Below, one piece after another: positions 1-6,673 of a stretch of 31,249 nucleotides of DNA (positions are counted from its first letter, which is position 1; every line of letters begins with the position of its first letter). A program made the position numbers and the translations under genes. The notes beneath the pieces were generated by a model that saw only the letters and a program-made list of their open reading frames with translations, searched no databases and was not told where the DNA came from. The stretch is from NCBI GenBank assembly GCA_042576225.1, contig JBHPCA010000012.1, positions 1 through 31,249 on the forward strand. The letters run 5' to 3'. Source of the stretch: GWF2-30-66 sp042576225. GTDB lineage: Bacteria; Babelota; Babeliae; Babelales; Vermiphilaceae.

Positions 1-913
1 CTACAACACCTCCCGTTACTAACGTAGCCCATAATCGAGTGTGCCACCGTTCTTTGTTATTCAGATCATCATATGGATTTGAGTAACGATCATCATTATG
101 ATTTGGCTGTAGATTAACTAAATCAACTGGATCAATCGGCTTGCCAATCTGTTCTATCACATTATGCCTAGCAAGAATATCTCGTACCAGTTTTCGTGCC
201 CCAGGTCTTCGACTAAGAATTTGTATATGACGATCTCCATGAGGATCAATTAGGTACACATTATTGTTACCATTAGACCGTAAGCCATGGTACAATGCGA
301 GAGCCCCACGGTGTGACAATTGCATGTCTCCTCGTGAATGAATGATTATGACCGGAATATCGTTAGGAAAATTCTCAAGTGTCTTTATAACCTGTTTACC
401 ACCTGGCCAATAGAATGGGAACATAAATTTGGCACAATAAGGAAGCCAGTAATAAGAAAGTGGCAGTTTTGCAACCCCTTTTAACGGTCCCATTAAGCCA
501 CTTTTTATCGTATGTTTTATCGCATCGTTTCCACTTATCAAAACCGATTCTAAGATTAGAGCTTTTACTCTTCTTCTTGCCCTACGATTTGTCGAAAGAT
601 AGTTTAATACTGTGGCTGTTCCTTGCGATGTAGCGTGAATAATAACATCATCCTCGTTTTTTTCGGATGAAAGAGCTTCGCGTAGACATTTCATGCAATT
701 GTTCTGACCAAAATCTATGCGTAACTTAGGAGTTCCTACCCTGGTTACATCGATCTTATTATTACCAAGGCATCTCTTAACATAGTCAATCTCACTGCCA
801 AGGCCATTTTGACCGGGAACAGCAAGAACCTTAAGATCTCCCACTCCGTACATTGTAGGAGCAAATAAAACAAAACATAGTGATAAATACTTTAATATAC
901 ATCTTTTTTTCAT
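1..913 (-). CDS. Exported alpha/beta-hydrolase fold protein (3' part lost at window edge)
   Basis: An open frame of 304 codons runs from an ATG at 911-913 off the left edge, so the C-terminus is missing. The start is supported by AAGGGA eight bases upstream. Residues 2-20 form a short basic and hydrophobic signal-like segment. The body has alpha/beta-hydrolase features. A strand leads into ATSQG (Ser96), a nucleophile elbow with Ala in place of the first Gly. Asp195 lies in HSRGDMQLS, as expected for the acid residue. His225 and His229 in DPHGDRH are candidates for the catalytic histidine. The triad order Ser-Asp-His is as in the fold family. The substrate cannot be told; a serine esterase, lipase or peptidase is likely, acting outside the cytoplasm if the N-terminus is a true signal. 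It has its own promoter next to the terminator of the amidohydrolase gene behind it. Confidence 0.75.
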   Translation of the reverse strand, partial: MKKRCILKYLSLCFVLFAPTMYGVGDLKVLAVPGQNGLGSEIDYVKRCLGNNKIDVTRVGTPKLRIDFGQNNCMKCLREALSSEKNEDDVIIHATSQGTATVLNYLSTNRRARRRVKALILESVLISGNDAIKHTIKSGLMGPLKGVAKLPLSYYWLPYCAKFMFPFYWPGGKQVIKTLENFPNDIPVIIIHSRGDMQLSHRGALALYHGLRSNGNNNVYLIDPHGDRHIQILSRRPGARKLVRDILARHNVIEQIGKPIDPVDLVNLQPNHNDDRYSNPYDDLNNKERWHTRLWATLVTGGVV

Positions 914-1010
914 AGCAATCCCTTGTATTGTTCTGTAAGTTATTTTGCCTAGGTCCTAGGAAGCACCCACTAGAAATAACCATCCAAAAACGTTATTTTT
1001 CGATACTATT

Positions 1011-1039
1011 ATTGTATACGATTTAAAGCCTCCATGCAA
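1011..1039 (-). promoter_or_regulatory. Sigma-70-like promoter of the hydrolase gene
   Basis: On the minus strand TTGCAT (1034-1039) and TACAAT (1011-1016) are separated by 17 bases. The site lies about 100 bases upstream of the hydrolase ATG. Its -35 box overlaps the T-run of the preceding terminator. Confidence 0.5.
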
Positions 1040-1062
1040 AAGGCCCTTAAAGAGGGGTCCTT
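1038..1062 (-). terminator. Rho-independent terminator of the amidohydrolase operon
   Basis: Read on the minus strand, AAGGaCCC pairs with GGGCCTT around a short A/T-rich loop, with one bulged A, and ends in TTTT. It starts about 20 bases after the amidohydrolase stop codon. Confidence 0.6.
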
Positions 1063-1081
1063 CGACTATTTTTCTGGATAT

Positions 1082-2521
1082 TTATTCACTGTTTTTTGTA
1101 TCAACAATTGATTTTTTAAAATGCTCAACTTTCTTTCTTAGCTCTTCTTCTTGACCCTTGGTCCCTATGACACGATCTCTCATAATAATTTTGCCGTTAA
1201 TAATTACCGTTTGCACATCTGGGGCTTTGGACGCATAGACAAGTTGTGAAGCAACATGGTACACAGGGATTTGGTGAATCTGGTCAATTGCAACAACAAT
1301 GATATCAGCCTTTTTCCCGGGTTCTAAACTTCCAATTTTATTACCCATATGGATCGCTCGCGCACTACCAATTGTTGCAAGCTCAAGTGTCTGATATGCG
1401 TTCAGGGCAGTAGGTTTGCCTGTTGCAACTTTTTGCAGCAATGCTGCAGTTTTCATCTCTCCAAACATATCAAGTGAATTATTACTTGCAGCACCATCGG
1501 TTCCTAAACCAACTAAAACGCCTGTTTTAAGCATCTTATAAACCGTAGCAATTCCTGAACTGAGCTTCATGTTACTTACTGGGCAATGGGCAACACCGAC
1601 CTTTTTTTGTGCAAGTAATGCGATTTCATTATCAGTAAGATGCACACAATGCGCTGCGATAAGTCTTTTGTTTAGCAAGCCAATAGAATCTAAAAACTTA
1701 ACCGGGCGCATCTTATGTTTTGATATTACTTGGTTTATTCCACTTTTTGTTTCACACACATGGGTTATAACTGGAACATCATACTTCTCTGCAAAACTTT
1801 TTATTGCGAGCAACATTTCTTTTGAACTGGTGTATGGAGCATGGGGTGCAATAGCGGGGGTAATTAATGGGTTATTTTTCCATTTTTCAACCAATTTTTT
1901 GGTCTGTTCAAGTGCTTGTTTATAGTTTTTGCTGTCAGGCGTCGGGAACTCAATTATTGTTTCTCCAACTATTGCACGCATACCCATCTCATAGGCAGCC
2001 TGCGCAACCGAGTCCTCAAAAAAATACATATCAACAAACGTTGTTGTCCCACCTTTAATCATCTCATAACAGGCAAGCTTTGTTCCCCAATAGACAAACT
2101 CTGGTGTAACATGTTTTTTCTCTGCAGGAAAAATATATTTCTGCAGCCACTCCATTAGAGGCATATCATCCGCAAAACCTCGAAATAGTGTCATCGCCGT
2201 ATGTGTATGAGCATTAATGAGGCCGGGCATAATAACGCCACCAGAGGCATTAATTATTTTTTTTGCTTTATACGCTTGCTCAAGTGCTTTGGTAAGCCCA
2301 ACAGCAATGATCTTCCCGTCACGCACGGCAACTGCACCGTTTGGGATTATCTTTTTTTGCGAGTTCATTGTCAATACAGTCCCGTTACTTACAAGCAAAT
2401 CTACTGTAGTTTTGCCAAACACCGGGATTTTTATTTGCAATAATAAAAAACTAAGTAATAGTATTGCCCCAACTATACCAACTAAAATTATTAATTTTAT
2501 TTGTTTGGCCCGCTTGACCAT
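1082..2521 (-). CDS. Membrane-anchored amidohydrolase, MTA/SAH deaminase-like
   Basis: A 479-residue metal-dependent amidohydrolase of the TRZ/ATZ and 5-methylthioadenosine/S-adenosylhomocysteine deaminase group. The metal and catalytic residues can be seen in order: HTH (His105, His107), His227 in APHAPYT, His254 in THVCET, His291 in HCVHL, and Asp342 in GTDGAASNN. Family enzymes of this kind deaminate or dechlorinate purine or triazine rings using Zn or Fe. Unusually, residues 9-30 form a strongly hydrophobic helix after a basic N-terminus, so the enzyme is probably tethered to the membrane or exported; most relatives are soluble. ATG is preceded by AAAGGGC. It follows cfa by 35 bases and is the last gene of the unit, ending at a clear terminator. 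The fold is secure, the substrate is not. Confidence 0.85.
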   Translation of the reverse strand: MVKRAKQIKLIILVGIVGAILLLSFLLLQIKIPVFGKTTVDLLVSNGTVLTMNSQKKIIPNGAVAVRDGKIIAVGLTKALEQAYKAKKIINASGGVIMPGLINAHTHTAMTLFRGFADDMPLMEWLQKYIFPAEKKHVTPEFVYWGTKLACYEMIKGGTTTFVDMYFFEDSVAQAAYEMGMRAIVGETIIEFPTPDSKNYKQALEQTKKLVEKWKNNPLITPAIAPHAPYTSSKEMLLAIKSFAEKYDVPVITHVCETKSGINQVISKHKMRPVKFLDSIGLLNKRLIAAHCVHLTDNEIALLAQKKVGVAHCPVSNMKLSSGIATVYKMLKTGVLVGLGTDGAASNNSLDMFGEMKTAALLQKVATGKPTALNAYQTLELATIGSARAIHMGNKIGSLEPGKKADIIVVAIDQIHQIPVYHVASQLVYASKAPDVQTVIINGKIIMRDRVIGTKGQEEELRKKVEHFKKSIVDTKNSE

Positions 2522-2556
2522 AAACTGCCCTTTATATTATTTTTTTAATTAACAAA

Positions 2557-3681
2557 TTAGCGAATTGATGTATATCCTCCTGTAACCCCATGCTTTGATA
2601 AAACTATTTGCCAAAGCTGGTTTACTCTCGATCTAAAGGCGCCTGCACATGAAAGCAAATAGAATCTCCACATGCGATGAAACGTTTCATCATATTGCCC
2701 TGCAAGCGTATGCCAGCTATTTTCAAAATTTTCATTCCAAGCCATAAGTGTTTTATCGTAATCAGTACTGAAATTGTGTACATCTTCTATAACAAAAAGA
2801 CCCTCTTTGGCTTTAGCAATTTCACTCATAGCCGGTAATATTGCATTTGGAAATATGTACCTGTTTATCCATGGATCCATTTTACCCGGCTCTTTGCGAC
2901 CAATCGTATGCAATAAAAACAAACCATCATCTTTTAAACACCTGTTAGCCATTTTCATATAGGTTCTATAATTTTTAGAACCTACATGCTCTAGCATTCC
3001 CAAAGAAACAATATGATCAAATTTCTCATTTACGTCACGATAATCTTGAAGTCGAATCTCAACAGGAAGCCCTTTGCATGATTTTTGACCAAGCTCAACC
3101 TGTTCTTTCGAAACTGTTATACCAACAACATGCGCGCCATGCCTCTCAGCTGCATATTTTGCAAAACTACCCCATCCACAACCAATATCAAGAATCTTGC
3201 TGCCAGGTTTAATTCCTATTTTTTGACAGGTAAGCTCCAGTTTATTCTCTTGAGCCTCATCCAAATTTGTAGCATTTTTCCAAAAAGCGCAAGTGTAAAC
3301 CATACGCTTATCAAGCATGTTTTTATAAAGCTCGTTACCAATATCATAATGTTTTTCACCAATTTCAAAAGCTTTGCTTCGCGATTGCATATTAAAAAGA
3401 ACGTGCTTTAAAAATTTAACTTTTGATAAAAAACTACCTGAGACTTTCTCATCAAGACGTGCTCGAAATATACGAGAGATCATCTCATCAACCTGATTGC
3501 AATCCCACCACCCTTGCATATAAGATTCCCCAAGCCCCATTGAAGGACTGCGCAAAACTCTGGCAAAAAAGTTTTTGTCATACACTCGTATATCCCAAGG
3601 ACGATCACCATTGAGAGCCACATCAGCATGAGCAAGTAAATCTGCAAAAAATTGGTTATCCACCGTTTGGTTTTGTACCAT
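2557..3681 (-). CDS. cfa: Cyclopropane-fatty-acyl-phospholipid synthase
   Basis: A 374-residue SAM-dependent enzyme that adds a methylene bridge across cis double bonds of membrane phospholipid acyl chains; E. coli Cfa is of similar size (about 382). The N-terminal lipid-binding part (roughly 1-105) is followed by the methyltransferase core with the SAM loop ILDIGCGWGSF (163-173). Residues matching the bicarbonate/active-site set are visible: Cys131 in YTCAFW, Glu231 in EHVG, His258 in LLHTIG and the tyrosine near 341. The ATG at 3679-3681 is the first possible start in its frame; no normal Shine-Dalgarno stands before it, only three GGGG tracts in a 12-base repeat (see the repeat entry). It sits between a small coiled-coil gene (52 bases upstream) and the amidohydrolase. 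Confidence 0.92.
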   Translation of the reverse strand: MVQNQTVDNQFFADLLAHADVALNGDRPWDIRVYDKNFFARVLRSPSMGLGESYMQGWWDCNQVDEMISRIFRARLDEKVSGSFLSKVKFLKHVLFNMQSRSKAFEIGEKHYDIGNELYKNMLDKRMVYTCAFWKNATNLDEAQENKLELTCQKIGIKPGSKILDIGCGWGSFAKYAAERHGAHVVGITVSKEQVELGQKSCKGLPVEIRLQDYRDVNEKFDHIVSLGMLEHVGSKNYRTYMKMANRCLKDDGLFLLHTIGRKEPGKMDPWINRYIFPNAILPAMSEIAKAKEGLFVIEDVHNFSTDYDKTLMAWNENFENSWHTLAGQYDETFHRMWRFYLLSCAGAFRSRVNQLWQIVLSKHGVTGGYTSIR

Positions 3682-3684
3682 ATT

Positions 3685-3720
3685 AAAACCCCAACTAAAA
3701 CCCCATTTAAAACCCCAAAC
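3685..3720 (-). repeat. Three 12-base repeats with GGGGTTTT cores upstream of cfa
   Basis: On the plus strand AAAACCCC occurs three times with C-runs at 3689-3692, 3701-3704 and 3713-3716, an exact 12-base period. On the coding (minus) strand this gives three GGGGTTTT units immediately before the cfa ATG, in the ribosome-binding region. Confidence 0.8.
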
Positions 3721-3733
3721 AACTTAGCCCTTT

Positions 3734-3937
3734 TTAATTACCCTCACTTGCTTTTAGCTTTTCAGCCTCCAACTCATGAAATATTTTCTCAAACTCTTTT
3801 ATTAATTTCGTATAAGCTTCTATCTCTGCAGGCGTTTTGGCGTTAACTAATCTTTTATCAAGCAGCCCAAGACTCGCAGCTATTGTTTCAATATCCTTGT
3901 TTATTTCAGAAATATCACGTAATTCTTTGCTACCCAT
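3734..3937 (-). CDS. Small coiled-coil protein of unknown function
   Basis: A 67-residue acidic protein predicted from sequence to be all helix, with charged heptads throughout and no Cys, Trp or signal peptide. I do not recognise the family. It is likely real: the ATG is preceded by AAAAGGGAC at good spacing, it does not overlap another gene, and it lies 52 bases before cfa on the same strand as the probable first gene of the cfa-amidohydrolase unit. A short cytoplasmic adaptor or structural peptide would fit, but nothing shows a specific role. Confidence 0.65.
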   Translation of the reverse strand: MGSKELRDISEINKDIETIAASLGLLDKRLVNAKTPAEIEAYTKLIKEFEKIFHELEAEKLKASEGN

Positions 3938-4065
3938 TTTTTGTCCCTTTTTTATATCCCATTTTTGGATTTACCATATACTCTTATATATTTTTTATTC
4001 TATTGTGATGAGAAAAAGCAATAAAAATCATATATTCAAAAAATAAACACAAGTTTTGGTACCAC

Positions 4066-4094
4066 TTGCAACCCTGTAAATAGTCGTCTACAAT
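4066..4094 (+). promoter_or_regulatory. Sigma-70-like promoter of the ARPP-1-like gene
   Basis: TTGCAA (4066-4071) and TACAAT (4089-4094) are 17 bases apart, about 56 bases before the ATG. The same box types and spacing occur before the hydrolase gene at the left edge. Confidence 0.5.
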
Positions 4095-4150
4095 ACTACA
4101 GGTACTCGCGAGATTGAATAAATCATAACTATTATACGAAGGGAAACACT

Positions 4151-5215
4151 ATGAACAAAACTATAAGCTACACATACAAAAAAATATTTGGTGCATTATT
4201 TGCGTTACTCTTCTTGACAACAAGCGGGCAAACGTTCACACGAAGCAAAGAGTTAATCGACAAATATCTCAATGAGATTGAAATTGGCAAACCTATCGAA
4301 TATAAAAATATGAAACTATTTCCCATACAGGTAAACCAGGAACTAAGCTCGAAAAATTATGTAACTCTCGATGAGGCATCAAAAAAAGATTGGCTCACCA
4401 TAAAAGAGCTTTCTTCTGCAACTGTAAATACTGTTGAAGTAAAAAACAACGGAAAAAAACCGATATTGCTCATGACTGGCGAGATAATCAAAGGCGCAAA
4501 ACAGGACAGGATGATCAAGAAAGATATTTTGCTGCCGCCAAATAAAACATGGGTTCAAGTCCCTGTTTTTTGTGTTGAGCACGGAAGATGGAACCACGTG
4601 TCACCTGAGTTCAAATCAGCAAACACATGCGTTACTGGAAGCGTAAGAAAACAGGCTACACTCAGTGAGTGTCATAATGCACAAGGTGCGGTATGGAACG
4701 AAATATCAAAAAGCCAAAATAAAATAGGCGTTTCATCATCAACCGGAACAATGATGGCCAATTATCAAGATGAAAATATACAAGAAAAAATTACTGATTA
4801 CACAAAAAATCTCAAAAATTTCCCTGGTATATCAGAAAATACTATCGGCGTAGTGGTAACAACCGGCAACAAAATAATCTGCTTTGATATGTTTGCTAAC
4901 AATAAACTTCTTCAAAAATATTGGAATAAGCTGCTTAAATCATACTCCATGGACTGCATACAAAGCAAAAAATCAACAATAAACCAAGAGAACATCGAAA
5001 ACTTTATTAATCAAATCGTTGTATCAGAGAAAAAATCTGCACAAACAAACGGTCTGGGACAAGTATACAAACTAGAATCAAACTTAGGCAAAGGATCGGC
5101 ATTAGTCGATAGATCATCAGTAGTCCATATGGATTTTTTTCTTGGGAAAAGCAATACCAGCAATAGCTCGCCTTTAAATTTTGAGGCTCGAAGATCAAAT
5201 AGATTGCAAGATTAA
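4151..5215 (+). CDS. Exported ARPP-1/DUF6569-like protein
   Basis: A 354-residue protein with a signal peptide (basic residues 3-11, hydrophobic 12-24, likely cleavage near 27). The central region carries the pattern I associate with the ARPP-1/DUF6569 family: a G-E-x-x-x-G-A-K-Q-x-R block (110-120) followed about 20 residues later by PVFCVEHGRW (138-147). The function of that family is not established to my knowledge. Four Cys in the mature part (141, 160, and two further on) could form disulphides if it is exported. The C-terminal 40 residues are serine/asparagine-rich and poorly conserved in appearance. The start has AAGGG seven bases before ATG and a promoter upstream. It is a single gene, divergent from the cfa unit. 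Family assignment is from remembered motifs and should be tested. Confidence 0.7.
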   Translation: MNKTISYTYKKIFGALFALLFLTTSGQTFTRSKELIDKYLNEIEIGKPIEYKNMKLFPIQVNQELSSKNYVTLDEASKKDWLTIKELSSATVNTVEVKNNGKKPILLMTGEIIKGAKQDRMIKKDILLPPNKTWVQVPVFCVEHGRWNHVSPEFKSANTCVTGSVRKQATLSECHNAQGAVWNEISKSQNKIGVSSSTGTMMANYQDENIQEKITDYTKNLKNFPGISENTIGVVVTTGNKIICFDMFANNKLLQKYWNKLLKSYSMDCIQSKKSTINQENIENFINQIVVSEKKSAQTNGLGQVYKLESNLGKGSALVDRSSVVHMDFFLGKSNTSNSSPLNFEARRSNRLQD

Positions 5216-5287
5216 TAAAAAAGTAAATAAATTAAAAAAACTTTTATTCTTGTGTTAATTTGATAAAATAATAATATATAAAAATAC

Positions 5288-5327
5288 TCTCAATCCGTTC
5301 GTCCTGAGCCTGTCGAAGGATGTAAAA
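5288..5327 (+). repeat. Dispersed repeat, left flank of the GIY-YIG gene
   Basis: Contains GTCCTGAGCCTGTCGAAGGA followed by TGTAAAA. Near-identical to the reverse complement of 5651-5690. TCCT and AGGA within each copy can pair, giving a small hairpin. Confidence 0.85.
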
Positions 5328-5346
5328 AACATATAAAGAGAAAGTT

Positions 5347-5637
5347 ATGCAACCTTTTTTTGTTTATATTCTTAGATGCGCAGATGGGTCTTATTATACA
5401 GGACATACGGATAATATTGAAGCAAGAATCGGCACTCACAAATTGGGGATTATAAAGCAGTGTTACACTTATAAATTGAGACCTGTAGAGCTTGTGTATG
5501 TGGAACAATTTGGAACAAGATGCGAAGCACTTAGTGCCGAAAGGCAAATAAAGGGTTGGAGCAGAAGAAAAAAAATGGCTCTCATTAATGGGGAATATGA
5601 ATTATTAAAATATCTATCTAAATGTAAAACAAAATAA
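5347..5637 (+). CDS. GIY-YIG family endonuclease (UvrC/YhbQ-type single domain)
   Basis: A 96-residue stand-alone GIY-YIG domain. Visible motif elements are VYIL (6-9) and YYTG (16-19), forming the paired strands of the GIY-YIG signature, Arg27 in EARIGTH, and Glu65 in ALSAERQIKGWSRRKK, the metal-binding glutamate with the following basic helix. Proteins of this size (YhbQ-like) are usually annotated as putative endonucleases; the DNA target is unknown. The ATG follows a weak purine-rich AAAGAGAAAG. The gene begins about 20 bases after the left repeat and ends 14 bases before the right one, which makes a functional link between nuclease and repeat likely. Neighbouring genes are unrelated, and it looks inserted between the ARPP-1-like gene and the 3' end of mreC. 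Confidence 0.88.
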   Translation: MQPFFVYILRCADGSYYTGHTDNIEARIGTHKLGIIKQCYTYKLRPVELVYVEQFGTRCEALSAERQIKGWSRRKKMALINGEYELLKYLSKCKTK

Positions 5638-5650
5638 TAGTTTTTAAGAA

Positions 5651-5690
5651 TTTTACATCCTTCGACAAGCTCAGGACGAACGGATCGAGA
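5651..5690 (-). repeat. Dispersed repeat, right flank of the GIY-YIG gene (inverted)
   Basis: Carries CATCCTTCGACAAGCTCAGG, the reverse complement of the left copy apart from a few substitutions, including the outer TTTTACA and the outer CGGAT. Confidence 0.85.
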
Positions 5691-5771
5691 ATATTTACAC
5701 TTGAAAATCAACTTATTTTCTCAGGCTAAATTAACATTAAATTGTGTTATTAACAACAAAATTGAGCCTAA

Positions 5772-6641
5772 CTAATAATTCCCCTTTTGGATCAAAAAAC
5801 AATAATTAATATCTTTTATATCAAAAAGAGGCTTAATTTTTATGGTATGATACAAATCGCCACTTTGCACATCTGTTATTTTTCCTAGCGCAAAACCTTG
5901 AGGAAACACAAGCCCATATCCGCTAGATAAAACCATGTCGTCAGGCAATACATTTTCAAAATGGCTTACTCGGGTAAGCAATGTATCTGTTTGTGAGTTT
6001 GCCCCCCTGTGTATACCATGTGCTTTTGTTTTGGCACAATAAGCAGCAACTTTACATGATTTGTCTGTGATTAATAAAACTTTGCTATAAAATGGAAAAA
6101 CTTGAATAACTTTTCCCAAGAGAAAATTTTTATACACGACGACCATGTCTTTGCAGACGCCCCGTAAGGTGCCTTTATTAATAAAAATAAAGTGGGAATT
6201 TTTATCAATATGCTTAAACAGTATATGGCATAATTGGAAATTTGAGCAACTATCACTGTTATCACTGTTATCACTAATATCGCTATTATTACTATTATAA
6301 CTCGTATAACGTTTTTTAAAATCTAGCACTTCTTTTGTTTGATTATGAAAAGATAGGGTTGCTCGCAAATGAATATTTTCTGAAACAAGATTTTCTCTTT
6401 CTTTGTGAAGCTTAAATACAAGGTTTTGTAGCTCTTGCAGGTTTTTTCTCTTTTCAAAAAACTTTTTAACTGGGGTTATTATGTATTTTTGGGACAATAA
6501 TACCGGGTATGTAATAGTTGCATACGTGTACGAATAAATATCTGAAAAAGATACTACAAACTTGTGCAGTACAAATAATGTAATTATGAAAAGTAGCGTA
6601 TAAAGAAATGTTCCCCTTTTTCTACGTCTAAACACTCTCAT
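5772..6641 (-). CDS. mreC: Rod shape-determining protein MreC
   Basis: 289 residues with the MreC layout: basic cytoplasmic start (1-12), one membrane helix (13-31), a coiled coil (about 62-95), then the periplasmic beta-barrel region. INKGTLRGVCKDMVVV and SGYGLVFPQGFALGKI are typical MreC segments. MreC links the MreB/MreD/PBP2 elongation machinery in the periplasm and sets rod shape. Between coiled coil and beta domain there is an extra Asn/Ser/Asp stretch (114-134) encoded by a 9-base tandem repeat. mreB, mreD and rodA are not in the window; the gene instead follows dus by 32 bases and is the last of the gatC-gatA-dus-mreC row. ATG is preceded by a weak CGGGA. Confidence 0.88.
   Translation of the reverse strand: MRVFRRRKRGTFLYTLLFIITLFVLHKFVVSFSDIYSYTYATITYPVLLSQKYIITPVKKFFEKRKNLQELQNLVFKLHKERENLVSENIHLRATLSFHNQTKEVLDFKKRYTSYNSNNSDISDNSDNSDSCSNFQLCHILFKHIDKNSHFIFINKGTLRGVCKDMVVVYKNFLLGKVIQVFPFYSKVLLITDKSCKVAAYCAKTKAHGIHRGANSQTDTLLTRVSHFENVLPDDMVLSSGYGLVFPQGFALGKITDVQSGDLYHTIKIKPLFDIKDINYCFLIQKGNY
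6251..6300 (-). repeat. 9-base tandem repeat inside mreC
   Basis: On the plus strand TATCACTGT occurs twice exactly and is followed by decaying copies (TATCACTAA, TATCGCTAT, TATTACTAT). It encodes an Asn-Ser-Asp-rich linker in MreC and keeps the frame with any copy-number change. Confidence 0.8.
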
Positions 6642-6673
6642 ATCCCGTTACAAAAATGGGCTTACCCATATAA

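Larger units (their letters stand above)
5288..5690 (+). mobile_element. Putative mobile unit: GIY-YIG nuclease gene between inverted repeats
   Basis: About 400 bases in which one small nuclease gene is bracketed by two roughly 40-base inverted copies of the same repeat, with little else inside. The two copies differ at only a few positions. No target-site duplication is obvious. The organisation suggests a minimal self-spreading or repeat-maintaining unit; no transposase is present. Activity is inference. Confidence 0.5.

Noticed and set aside
1058..1067. GTCCTTCGAC near the amidohydrolase terminator as a sixth dispersed repeat copy
   Set aside because: Only about ten bases match and the rest of the core is missing; it is better explained as part of the terminator.
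1569..2552. Several plus-strand open frames opposite the amidohydrolase gene
   Set aside because: Antisense to a gene with intact catalytic motifs; no ribosome-binding sites or recognisable domains.
3480..3722. Open frame overlapping the cfa start, reading the 12-base repeats as GVLN/GVLV/GVLI
   Set aside because: Out of frame with cfa, no ribosome-binding site, and the long overlap with a certain gene makes it a shadow.
5214..5248. A/T hairpin after the ARPP-1-like gene as a terminator
   Set aside because: The stem is almost all A-T with bulged bases and no GC core, so it is too weak to call.
5290..5711. Minus-strand frames across the GIY-YIG unit, including peptides such as VRPELVEG
   Set aside because: These are translations of the dispersed repeat and the antisense of the nuclease gene, not genes.
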